Assembly (NCBI GenBank): GCA_036267975.1 | Contig: DATAVA010000019.1 | Span: 62,001-126,000, forward strand | Source: DAIDKA01 sp036267975 | GTDB taxonomy: Bacteria > Pseudomonadota > Gammaproteobacteria > Steroidobacterales > Steroidobacteraceae | Reading direction: 5' to 3' | Length of the DNA: 64,000 bases | Part shown: positions 7,169 through 14,947 of the stretch, piece by piece | How the letters are laid out: every line of letters begins with the position of its first letter | How positions within the stretch are numbered: position 1 is the first letter of the stretch | The notes under the pieces: generated by a model | Told to the model about the DNA's origin: nothing | Seen by the model: the letters and a program-made list of their open reading frames with translations, nothing else | Databases searched by the model: none | Position numbers and translations under genes: made by a program

Positions 7169-8091
7169 GCCGCACCTCGCACCAGCGAGACGAATATTTC
7201 CTCAAGCGAGCTCTGGCTGGTCTCCAGATCGCGAAAGGTGATACCGCTGTCGCTCAGCTGCCGCAGCAGGGCGGTGATCCTGGCCCGTCCGCCCTCGTTT
7301 TCGAATGAGTAGACCAGCGTCATGCCGTCCGCGCTCAGCGTCAGACCATATTCGCCCAATGTCCCAGGCACACGGGGCAGGGCATCCTGCAGGTGCAGGG
7401 TGAGCTGCTTGCGGCCGAGCTTTTGCATCAGCGTGGCCTTCTCTTCCACCAGAATCAGCTCGCCGCGGCTGATGATGCCGATGCGGTCGGCCATTTCCTC
7501 GGCTTCCTCAATGTAATGCGTCGTCAGGATGATGGTGACCCCGGCATCGCGCAGCCCGCGCACGACATTCCACATGTCCCGGCGCAGCTCCACATCGACA
7601 CCGGCCGAGGGCTCATCCAGGAACAGCACGCGCGGCTCATGCGACAGCGCCTTGGCGATCAGGACACGGCGCTTCATGCCGCCCGAGAGGGTGGCGATCC
7701 TGGCGTCCTTTTTCTCCCACAGCGACAGGCTGCGCAGAATTCGCTCCAGCAGTGCGGCATCGGGCCGGCAGCCGAAGAGGCCACGGCTGAAGCACACGGT
7801 TGCCCAGACGGTTTCAAAGGCATCGGTGGTGAGTTCCTGTGGCACCAGCCCGAGGGTGGCGCGGGCGGCGCGAAAGTCCCGCACCACGTCGTGTCCGTCC
7901 ACGGTCACGTTGCCTCCGGAAGGAGTCACGAGACCGCAGGCGATGCCGATGAGCGTGGTCTTGCCGGCACCGTTCGGGCCCAATAGCGCGAAAATCTCGC
8001 CCCGGCGGATGTCCAGGTTCACCGATTTGAGCGCCTGATGGCCAGTGGCGTAGGTTTTGGTCAGGTTTTGAACCGAAAGAATGGCATTCAT
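7165..8091 (-). CDS. ABC transporter ATP-binding protein (YadG-like)
   Basis: Cytoplasmic ATPase of 308 residues driving the ABC-2 permease downstream. It shows Walker A (LLGPNGAGKTTL), the Q-loop (LGLVPQEL), the signature TLSGGMKRRVLIAKAL, Walker B (RVLFLDEPSAGVD) and the switch His (LTTHYIEEAEEMADR). The C-terminal 70 residues carry the accessory domain usual for this subgroup and end in LEEIFVSLVRGAA, closely similar to the E. coli YadG terminus. The gene is first in a two-gene operon and is divergent from the O-methyltransferase at 8180. Confidence 0.95.
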   Translation of the reverse strand: MNAILSVQNLTKTYATGHQALKSVNLDIRRGEIFALLGPNGAGKTTLIGIACGLVTPSGGNVTVDGHDVVRDFRAARATLGLVPQELTTDAFETVWATVCFSRGLFGCRPDAALLERILRSLSLWEKKDARIATLSGGMKRRVLIAKALSHEPRVLFLDEPSAGVDVELRRDMWNVVRGLRDAGVTIILTTHYIEEAEEMADRIGIISRGELILVEEKATLMQKLGRKQLTLHLQDALPRVPGTLGEYGLTLSADGMTLVYSFENEGGRARITALLRQLSDSGITFRDLETSQSSLEEIFVSLVRGAA

Positions 8092-8179
8092 GCCGCAAGA
8101 TTACCGGTAGCGGGGGTGTTTGGGTTTAAGCTCAGCGCAGAAAAACTTGACCCGGCTTCGGAAGCCGCGAGGGGAGACC

Positions 8180-8845
8180 ATGTCGACACGTACCAGTGGG
8201 ATGCCAACGCAGGCTCGCGAATACATGCTCGGGGCATCGCTTCGGGAGGCGCCGGTGCTGGCGCGGCTGCGCGCTGCCACTGCGCCCAGGGCCGAGGCTG
8301 AAATGCAGATCGGTCCGGAACAGGGTCAGTTCATGGCACTGCTGGTGCGGCTGATCGGCGCCAAGCGCTGCATCGAGCTGGGCACCTACACCGGGTATTC
8401 CGCTTTGGCGGTGGCTCTGGCCCTGCCGCCGGACGGCCGCCTGGTCGCCTGCGACGTGAGCGATGAATTCACCCGAGTCGGACGGCCTTTCTGGCGCGAG
8501 GCGGGCGTGGAATCAAAGATCGATCTGCGGCTCGCGCCTGCGCTGCAGACATTAGGTGAGCTGCTGGCCCAGCCGGGCGGGCGCGGTGGCTACGATTTTG
8601 CATTTGTCGACGCGGACAAGGGCAACTACAGCGCCTATTACGAGAAGCTGCTGGAGCTCGTGCGTCCCGGCGGTCTGATCGCAGTTGACAATACCCTGGG
8701 CTTATCCGGGCAGTACATTACTGAGCTGACTACGCCGGGGGCGCAGGCCATCCGCGCGTTCAACGAGCATGTACACCACGACACCCGCGTCGAACTGTCA
8801 ATGCTGCCCATCGGCGAGGGCCTCACCTTGCTGCGGGTGCTGTAG
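8180..8845 (+). CDS. SAM-dependent O-methyltransferase, class I (caffeoyl-CoA/catechol type)
   Basis: Transfers methyl from S-adenosylmethionine to a hydroxyl, in this family commonly of catechol-like or caffeoyl-CoA-like acceptors. Motifs: IELGTYTGYSALAVALALP (SAM motif I), DGRLVACDVSDEF, YDFAFVDADKGNYSAYYE (metal-binding Asp, as in PF01596) and LVRPGGLIAVDNTLGLSG. Length 221 residues is typical. The start ATG 8180 follows GGGGAG by four bases; the frame extends upstream to 8120 without a ribosome site. Monocistronic, divergent from the ABC exporter. Actual substrate not deducible. Confidence 0.92.
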   Translation: MSTRTSGMPTQAREYMLGASLREAPVLARLRAATAPRAEAEMQIGPEQGQFMALLVRLIGAKRCIELGTYTGYSALAVALALPPDGRLVACDVSDEFTRVGRPFWREAGVESKIDLRLAPALQTLGELLAQPGGRGGYDFAFVDADKGNYSAYYEKLLELVRPGGLIAVDNTLGLSGQYITELTTPGAQAIRAFNEHVHHDTRVELSMLPIGEGLTLLRVL

Positions 8846-8860
8846 CTGAATACCCGGACA

Positions 8861-9784
8861 CTAAACGGATAGTGAAAGCTTGCCGCGCGGATGGTCGTTT
8901 CCCAGCGCGCGATGCGCTTCACCGGCCTGCTTCAGCTCGAAGATTTTGCTGACCGTGACGACGACTTTGCCGGTCGCAATGAGCGCCGCGATGTTGTCCA
9001 ACTGTTCGCGGTTGGGTTCGGCCATGAATCCGGCGCAGCGTACTCCCAGCGAATTCGCGGTCTTTTCATCAGGCTTCCCCAGTGTCGAGACCAGAATTCC
9101 ACCGGGCTTCAATACAGTCCAGGAACGTTTCTGCGTCTCGCCGCCGACCAGGTCGAACACCACGTCCACTTCTTTGCCGATTTCCTCGAAATTGCTCTTC
9201 TGGTAATCGATCACAGTGTGCGCCCCGAGTGAGGATACGAAAGTAATGTTTGCCTTGGACGCGGTCGCGATGACGTGGGCCCCGAAGTGCTTCGCGAGCT
9301 GAATGGCAAAATGCCCCACACCGCCCGATCCGCCATGGATCAGAACTGTCTGACCGGCCTTGAGTTTTCCGTGGGTAAAAATGCCCTGCCAGGCCGTCAG
9401 CGCGGCCAACGGCACGGCAGCCGCATGCTCCACATCGAGGGTCGGCGGTCTCTTGGAGCACAGCGAGGCAGCCACCAGCGCATATTGCGCGTAGCCGCCC
9501 AAATGCCAGTCCAATAACGCGAAAATCATATCCCCGGCCGCGAGGTTTGCCGCACTGCCATTGATCGCCTCGATAGCGCCGCAGACATCCCGGCCCAGTA
9601 TGATGGGCAGTTGCGATTGTCCGATCAGCGGGAATTGCCCCTCACGGATCTTTGCATCAATGGGATTCACGCCGGCGGCTTGGATTTTGAGCAGGACCTC
9701 GCCCGGGCTCGGTCTCGGCGGGTCAATCTTCTCAAGCTGCAGCACCTCGGGGCCGCCAAACTTGTGAATGCGAATAGCCTTCAT
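8861..9784 (-). CDS. NADP-dependent MDR oxidoreductase (quinone reductase-like, zinc-free)
   Basis: Medium-chain dehydrogenase/reductase of 307 residues. GroES-like N-terminal domain with AAGVNPIDAKIREG and GRDVCGAIEAI; Rossmann domain with VLIHGGSGGVGHFAIQLAKHFGA. The cysteine and histidine ligands of the catalytic zinc are absent, which fits the quinone oxidoreductase branch (COG0604). It ends KLSLSV, usual for the 'NADP-dependent oxidoreductase' group. The downstream neighbour is the convergent methyltransferase; upstream, the nitrilase-like gene lies on the same strand 35 bases away, so the two may share a transcript. Confidence 0.9.
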   Translation of the reverse strand: MKAIRIHKFGGPEVLQLEKIDPPRPSPGEVLLKIQAAGVNPIDAKIREGQFPLIGQSQLPIILGRDVCGAIEAINGSAANLAAGDMIFALLDWHLGGYAQYALVAASLCSKRPPTLDVEHAAAVPLAALTAWQGIFTHGKLKAGQTVLIHGGSGGVGHFAIQLAKHFGAHVIATASKANITFVSSLGAHTVIDYQKSNFEEIGKEVDVVFDLVGGETQKRSWTVLKPGGILVSTLGKPDEKTANSLGVRCAGFMAEPNREQLDNIAALIATGKVVVTVSKIFELKQAGEAHRALGNDHPRGKLSLSV

Positions 9785-9819
9785 TGTTGCACCTTATGCA
9801 CGTCGTATCTGCAGACATT

Positions 9820-10578
9820 TCAACCGTGCGCCTGTCGCTCCCTGCGGACTCTCGCTATTCGTGGCAGCCCCGGAAACTGCAGATCAACCGTCACAAACGG
9901 TCGAGCCTCATCGGTGATCGCAATGACGTTGCCTTCAGGGTCAATCACCCAACCGCCTCCGTCCGGGGCACGATTGGAGGAAGCCGAAAATACGTGCGCG
10001 CGCCGGGCTGCACTGCGAGCCACATCGAGCCACTGTTTCAGATCGCCCGCCGGCGTCGAGCGGGGCGTAAGCATCAGCGTTACTCCATCGCGCGCGTATT
10101 GCTCGATGGCGTCCGTTGCCAGAAGTTCGGCACCGATCAGGAAGGCGCACCGCGACGACCCAATCTCGACGGAGGTGTAATCCGCTGGCGAGCTGACGTA
10201 CCAGATCGGCTCCCATGAGCCTTCACGATTCTCAACCTGTGATTTGGCGTGGATGCTGCGCAGCCCGTGGGTGGCGTCCCACAGGAAGGCGACGTTGTGG
10301 CGCCCATTGCCGAAATCAACCGGGCGCGTGCCGGCCATCGTTGCAGCGCCTATTTCCGGGAAACGGGCTTCAAACCGGGTATGGGCAGCAAGTGCGGCGT
10401 CCCAGGAGTCAGCTTTGAAGGATGCGGCGTGCGCCAACCACGGGCTGAACGGCATCTCGGGTAACAACACCAGTTCAGTTTGCTCCGAGCGTGCATGCGC
10501 CAGCAGCTGGTTCCAACTGCGTTCCAGCGCCTCCCCTGCGTTATGGAGTTGGCAGACGGTAATCTTCACAACCCTCAC
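9820..10578 (-). CDS. Carbon-nitrogen hydrolase (nitrilase) superfamily protein lacking the catalytic cysteine
   Basis: Nitrilase-fold proteins use a Glu-Lys-Cys triad to hydrolyse C-N bonds. Here the Glu is present in LVLLPEMPFSPW and the Lys in RSIHAKSQVENREGSW. The nucleophile strand, usually I-C-x-D/E-x-x-F, reads SSRCAFLIGAELLATDAIEQ, so the cysteine position is glycine (CTG ATC GGT GCC GAA). The rest of the fold is intact, with GVTLMLTPRSTPAGDLKQW and GGGWVIDPEGNVIAITDEARP. I chose GTG 10578 as start; GTG 10569 is also possible. About 252 residues. Probably a non-catalytic homologue or one with altered chemistry. Confidence 0.8.
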   Translation of the reverse strand: MRVVKITVCQLHNAGEALERSWNQLLAHARSEQTELVLLPEMPFSPWLAHAASFKADSWDAALAAHTRFEARFPEIGAATMAGTRPVDFGNGRHNVAFLWDATHGLRSIHAKSQVENREGSWEPIWYVSSPADYTSVEIGSSRCAFLIGAELLATDAIEQYARDGVTLMLTPRSTPAGDLKQWLDVARSAARRAHVFSASSNRAPDGGGWVIDPEGNVIAITDEARPFVTVDLQFPGLPRIARVRRERQAHG

Positions 10579-10760
10579 TATGCGACCCGGCCCGCGATGC
10601 AGCCATTCGAAGCAGCCACCAGCGTGGGTCGGCCGGCGCTGACACTGAAGTTGTCCCAAGGCTATGTATATGAAAATCGAGCCCGCGTAGGAGTTTCCCT
10701 ACGGGAAGAAATTGTCCGGCCCCGCAGCGCGGCGTTGTGCGCACCCGGTACAAGCTATTC

Positions 10761-11639
10761 ATGGGTAAGCGATTCGCGTCAGTGCAGCCGGTACTCTCGC
10801 TGCACGATGCCGCTATGGCGCTGGTGGACCATGCGATCGAATCGTTGCAAGGCGGTACGGATGAGCAGGCCGTGCACGCGGCCCGCAAGGCCTGCAAGCG
10901 GGTCCGGGCGGCCTTGAGGATGCTCCGCGATGGTTTCGGCGAGCGCGAGTATCGGAGCGACAACCGACGTATCCGTGATTCTGCAAGGCCCCTCACGGCC
11001 GTCAGGGATGCCGTCATACTGCGCCGGACACTGGCGAAACTGTCGAAGCACCCGCAGCCCCTGGCGCGTGATCTGGAGGCCGACTACCACCGGGCATGGC
11101 GCGCATTGGAAGACCGCGGCGCGCAAACCGCAGTGGTGCGTCTCAGGGCCGCCCGTGAACGTCTGGCCAGGGTCTCCCGCATTGACTCGGAAACCGCATC
11201 AGCGATTACGGGCGCAACGGGCGTCTACAAGGCTGGTCGCAAGGCACTGCACAATGCCCGGTCGCGGGACGACCAGGCGCTGCACGAGTGGCGCAAACAA
11301 GCCAAGTATCTGGTGAATCAGTTGGAACTGCTGAGCACGGTGTTCAATGCCAGATTCAGGAAACTGCATCGTCGCGCGGATCGGCTTGCTGAGGCCTTGG
11401 GCGACGATCATGACTTAAGCGTGCTTGCCGGCAAGCTGGCCTCCGGTGAGGCGGGTGATCGGACTTTGCGAAAGCGGATCAAGAAGCGCCGCCGCAAGCT
11501 GCAGGCGCGCGCGTTTCGACTGGGTAGGCGTCTGTATCGGCACTCGACGAAGCGTATCGAAGCCACCCTGGTGGCACATCTGTCCAACGCCCAGCGCATG
11601 AGCAGTTCGACGCACAGAGGAATACCCGATGGCTACTAA
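10761..11639 (+). CDS. CHAD domain protein
   Basis: CHAD is a helical, histidine-rich domain associated with polyphosphate binding. The 292-residue protein has the paired conserved elements: AVHAARKACKRVRAALRML near the N-terminus and QALHEWRKQAKYLVNQLELL in the second half, plus LGDDHDLSVL. The C-terminus is very basic (RKRIKKRRRKLQARAF). No CYTH triphosphatase domain is fused. ATG 10761 begins MGKRFASVQP; a GTG at 10737 is an alternative. The last 11 bases overlap the DUF3175 gene, implying co-transcription with it. Confidence 0.92.
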   Translation: MGKRFASVQPVLSLHDAAMALVDHAIESLQGGTDEQAVHAARKACKRVRAALRMLRDGFGEREYRSDNRRIRDSARPLTAVRDAVILRRTLAKLSKHPQPLARDLEADYHRAWRALEDRGAQTAVVRLRAARERLARVSRIDSETASAITGATGVYKAGRKALHNARSRDDQALHEWRKQAKYLVNQLELLSTVFNARFRKLHRRADRLAEALGDDHDLSVLAGKLASGEAGDRTLRKRIKKRRRKLQARAFRLGRRLYRHSTKRIEATLVAHLSNAQRMSSSTHRGIPDGY

Positions 11640-11928
11640 GACGAAGACACGTGCGAAGACCAAATGGTCCAAGCAGGTCATGGCGCACAGCGATGCGATG
11701 GACCTGAAGTCAGGGGTTTTCAAATTGAGGAGCGCACGCGCCATTGCGACTTCGCTTAAAAAATCCTCCGAGGAAAGTAAGCGACGCAAGTCCAGTCCGT
11801 TCCGCTCCGCAATGTCGATGCTGAATTTCGAAATCAACCGTGCCGGCACGAATTTAAGTGCGGAACGCCTCAAGGTTCTGAATCAGGCCAAGGTCGAATT
11901 GCGCAAGGCCTTCGGTCGGGAGGGATGA
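11629..11928 (+). CDS. DUF3175 family protein
   Basis: Small (99 aa), strongly basic protein of family DUF3175. Recognised from the conserved core: KWSKQVMAHSDAMDLKSGVF, IATSLKKSSEESKRRKSSPF and RSAMSMLNFEINRAGTNL. The family function is unknown to me; such proteins often sit near other Lys/Arg-rich stress-related or nucleoid-like small proteins. It overlaps the end of the CHAD gene and is followed directly by the damaged DUF6496-like gene, so three basic proteins were probably encoded on one mRNA. Confidence 0.93.
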   Translation: MATKTKTRAKTKWSKQVMAHSDAMDLKSGVFKLRSARAIATSLKKSSEESKRRKSSPFRSAMSMLNFEINRAGTNLSAERLKVLNQAKVELRKAFGREG

Positions 11929-11931
11929 ATC

Positions 11932-12287
11932 ATGCCGGAAAAGCAGGCACTGGCCCGTGCGCGGGCCGACAAACGACCGCCATTGGGCTAGCAAAGGCGC
12001 GCCGCGCCGGAGTTGATTTGCCGACGCCGCGATCGGGTAAGGCGTCCGCTGCGACTCGCAAGCGAGCCGCCCGCGACTATGCGGTAGGCCATGGGGCGCC
12101 GACACGACCCGTTTCGACAAGCCGGGCACGAAATTCGCTGAATGCCTTGAAGCATGCGGGTGCCGGGGCGCCATCACGGCGCGCGCTTGCACGCCACGCG
12201 CCCAGCGCCGCAAAGACGATGGGCGCCGCTGAACGCTCTGCGGCAGCAACGAGAGCCGCGCGGACTCGGTCACACCGCCCACCTTGA
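11932..12287 (+). pseudogene. DUF6496-like gene broken by an internal deletion
   Basis: The start at 11932 reads MPEKQALARARADKR, the exact opening expected of DUF6496-type basic proteins. In the intact family about 30 residues follow (a segment of the type GKSPSTQAGEFVREE and HIREGKHGARSTKQ) before AIGLSKARRAGV. Here the frame jumps straight after DKR (about 11976) to TTAIGLAKARRAGVDLPTP in another frame and then continues to 12287, with KASAATRKRAARDY and APSAAKTMGAAERSAAATRAA. So roughly 90-100 bases are missing, not a multiple of three. Translation from 11932 stops after 19 codons. An unbroken frame from ATG 11925 overlaps the DUF3175 stop and could still make a fused-frame product. Confidence 0.75.
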
Positions 12288-12291
12288 GTCT

Positions 12292-13368
12292 TCAGGCAGG
12301 GGTGCGCAGTACTTCCCTGACGGTTCTGACCTCGCCGCAAAAATTCACCGTATATCCGGGAAGTGCAGAGACCGCGTCGTGAAACTCCTTGCTGCGCATG
12401 ACCATGAGCACGCGCTTGACCGCATCATCTTCCAGCGTCGCCGTGCGGCAAACGAAGAAATAGTCTTCGGTGACCAGGCGGACGAAATCCAGATCGAACT
12501 GCCGCGCCGCCGCTTCGACGCCGAAGCTGACATCCGCCATACCGCTCGCCACGTAGGCGGCGACTGCCGCGTGCGTGAATTCAAAATGCTCGTAGCCATT
12601 GATTCGCGCGCCGTCCAGCCCCTGCTGTCCCAGCAGCTGCTCGAGCAGCATTCTCGTGCCGGAGTCCGGATCGCGGTTGACGAAGCGCACCGTCGATTCC
12701 AGTAGCTGCGCAAGTGTGGTGATCTGCAGCGGATTGCCGCGCTTGACCATCAATCCCATTTCGCGTGTCACGAGGCCGATGATCCGATGACCGGTCTGTG
12801 ACAGCAGGCCTTTGCAGGCAGCGATGCTTTGTTTACGCAAGCTCCCCTGCGGCAGGTGCATGCCTGCAAGATCACAGGTTCCATGCGCGAGCGATACCAA
12901 AGCACTCGGGTTGCCGATGTAACGGATATCCACGCGCAGATTCGACTGTTGGGCCAACAGCTCGCGCAGCTTTGAAACCGCAAAGCCGTGGCTGGCATGG
13001 ATGCGTACCGCGGTGGCCGGTTGTGGCAGTAATTCATTGAGCTCGGTCTGCAATTCCTGGGCGAGATTCTGTAACTGCGGTCCCAAGCGGGCCTGCAGGC
13101 GCTGGCCAGCCCACACCAGCCGCTCGCCGAAAGGCGTCAACGTCGTACCGCGTCCCTGGCGGCGTTCGACCAACGGTGTTTCGAAGAAGCCGGACCACTT
13201 CTCGATGAGATTCCACGCGTGCCGATAGGACACCTCGGAACGCTCCGCGGCGCGAGTGATCTTTCCGGATGCGCGGATATCGTTCAGAAAATCCAGCATG
13301 ACCAGCATGGAGGGCGCGCCATTGTCGCGGGTGAAACGCCATACCGGGTCGATCTCGATTCGAATCAC
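12292..13368 (-). CDS. ModE/LysR-type HTH regulator with periplasmic-binding-like domain
   Basis: A 358-residue regulator. The N-terminal winged helix (FLNDIRASGKITRAAERSEVSYRHAWNLIEKW, then ETPLVERRQGRGTTLTPFGERLV) is of the ModE/LysR kind. The C-terminal 240 residues form a type-2 periplasmic-binding-like domain with VRIHASHGFAVSKLREL, SLAHGTCDLAGMHLP, VNRDPDSGTRMLLEQLL and GMADVSFGVEAAA, as in the COG1910 molybdate/tungstate-like regulators. Such proteins often control formate dehydrogenase or molybdenum genes. It is divergent from the aldehyde dehydrogenase/formyl transferase pair, its probable target. Confidence 0.88.
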   Translation of the reverse strand: MIRIEIDPVWRFTRDNGAPSMLVMLDFLNDIRASGKITRAAERSEVSYRHAWNLIEKWSGFFETPLVERRQGRGTTLTPFGERLVWAGQRLQARLGPQLQNLAQELQTELNELLPQPATAVRIHASHGFAVSKLRELLAQQSNLRVDIRYIGNPSALVSLAHGTCDLAGMHLPQGSLRKQSIAACKGLLSQTGHRIIGLVTREMGLMVKRGNPLQITTLAQLLESTVRFVNRDPDSGTRMLLEQLLGQQGLDGARINGYEHFEFTHAAVAAYVASGMADVSFGVEAAARQFDLDFVRLVTEDYFFVCRTATLEDDAVKRVLMVMRSKEFHDAVSALPGYTVNFCGEVRTVREVLRTPA

Positions 13369-13447
13369 GGGGCGCCCTCATCGACTCTGATATATGCACA
13401 AAATGTCATATGGAGGTGCACCTGGCGTTGAACTGAAGTGCCTATTT

Positions 13448-13551
13448 GATACCCCGTACATAGGTATCACGCGCCATATTCCCAAGCAAATATAGCACTG
13501 CGTATTCTCTCCGGGCATTCATTTGCTCACGCTGGTAAGCGTCATATATGA
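13448..13551. promoter_or_regulatory. AT-rich divergent promoter region with inverted repeats, putative operator
   Basis: The 211-base gap between the regulator and the dehydrogenase is markedly AT-richer than its surroundings. It contains GATACC (13448-13453), nine bases, GGTATC (13463-13468), nested with CCTAT (13441-13445) and ATAGG (13460-13464). A ten-base palindrome TCATATATGA lies at 13542-13551, close to the start of the dehydrogenase, and a related TCATATGGA lies near 13408. These are plausible binding sites for the ModE/LysR-type regulator encoded to the left. No direct evidence of binding. Confidence 0.45.
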
Positions 13552-13579
13552 AATGGTATTCCTATTATAGAGGTGTGCT

Positions 13580-14925
13580 GTGTCTTCGGATGGTATGAAC
13601 AACAGGCAGGATCTGCTCATACACGGCAAGCGCGTGGCGGCCGCTTCGGGTCGCTATTTCGAAACCGCGGACCCTGCAACCGAACAGGTACTCGCGCGGG
13701 TTGCGGAAGGCGATGCCGCGGACATCGACGCGGCCGTGAAATCCGCCCGCGCGGCGTTCGAAGGCGAATGGGGGCAGATGCGGGCCGCGGATCGCGGTCA
13801 TCTGTTGTTGAAGCTCGCGCAATTGATTCGGGAGAACGCCGAGGAACTGGTGGCCCTGGAGAGTGCGGATTCCGGCAAGCCGGTCGCGGCTGTGCGGCGG
13901 CAGGATCTGCCGGCCGTTTTGGACACGCTCGCCTACTATGCGGGCTGGGCGGACAAGATCCACGGCCAGGTCATTCCGGCGCGACCTGATGCCCTGACCT
14001 ATACGGTGCGCGAGCCGCTGGGCGTCGTCGGCGCGATCATTCCGTGGAATTTTCCCCTCATGATCGGCATGTGGAAAATTCGCCCGCCCTGGCCTGTGGC
14101 TGCACTGTGGTGCTCAAGCCGGCCGAAGTCACGCCGCTGACCGCCCTTCGCATCGGCGAGTTGGCGCTCGCCGCCGGTATCGCGCCCGGCGTGCTGCAAG
14201 GCGCTGCCGGCAATCTCAAGCGCGTCACCCTGGAACTCGGCGGCAAGTCGGCGAACATCATTTTTCCGGATGCCGATCTGGAGGCCGCGACCAAGGCGGC
14301 CGCCTCCGGAATCTTCTTCAACAGCGGCCAGGTCTGCTCCGCAGGATCACGGATCCTCGTGCATCGGGACATTCACGACGAGGTAGTCGAACGCCTGGCG
14401 GAACGGGCGCGAACGGTCCGCATCGGCGATCCGCGTGAGGCCGGAACGGCCATGGGACCGCTGGTCTCGGCGGTGCAGATGAAACGCGTGCTCGACTACA
14501 TCGCGATTGGACGCCAGGAAGGGGCGCGAGTTGCCGCGGGCGGGGAGCGCCGCGGCGAAGTGGGGTACTTCGTCAATCCCACGGTATTTGCAGGTGTCCG
14601 CCACGACATGCGCATTTCGCAGGAGGAGATCTTCGGTCCGGTGGCGGCCGTCCTTGCCTTTCAGGACGACGCAGATGCGATCCGACTGGCAAACGGCACG
14701 CGCTACAGTCTGGCGGCGGGCGTTTGGAGCGCCGATGTCGGTCGCGTGCATCGTTTCGTGCGTCAGCTCAAGGCCGGCACGGTATGGGTCAATACCTATG
14801 GACCCACCGATGTGCGACTGCCCTGGGGCGGATCTCGCGATTCCGGTTTTGGCCGTGAGCACGGCGCTGCGGCCATCGACAACTTCACCGAACCGAAGGC
14901 CGTGTGGATCAACACCGGCCGTTAG
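13580..14925 (+). pseudogene. Aldehyde dehydrogenase gene with a frameshift and an internal deletion
   Basis: NAD(P)-dependent aldehyde dehydrogenase family. The first part (13580-14080) is a normal N-terminal half: ETADPATEQVLARVAEGD, LLLKLAQLIRENAEELVALE, VREPLGVVGAIIPWNFPLM. At 14080/14081 one G appears missing: the frame should read MWKI-APALACGCTVVLKPAEVTPLT but shifts. The second part (to 14925) keeps LELGGKSANIIF, the catalytic Cys region FFNSGQVCSAGSRI, and EEIFGPV. Between GVLQ and GAAGNLKRV (about 14200) some 40 residues are absent, including the FTGS motif that binds the cofactor. With both lesions it cannot be a working dehydrogenase. It was probably the oxidising partner of the formyl transferase downstream. 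Confidence 0.85.
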
Positions 14926-14947
14926 AAATCATTGCGGAAGATACTTC

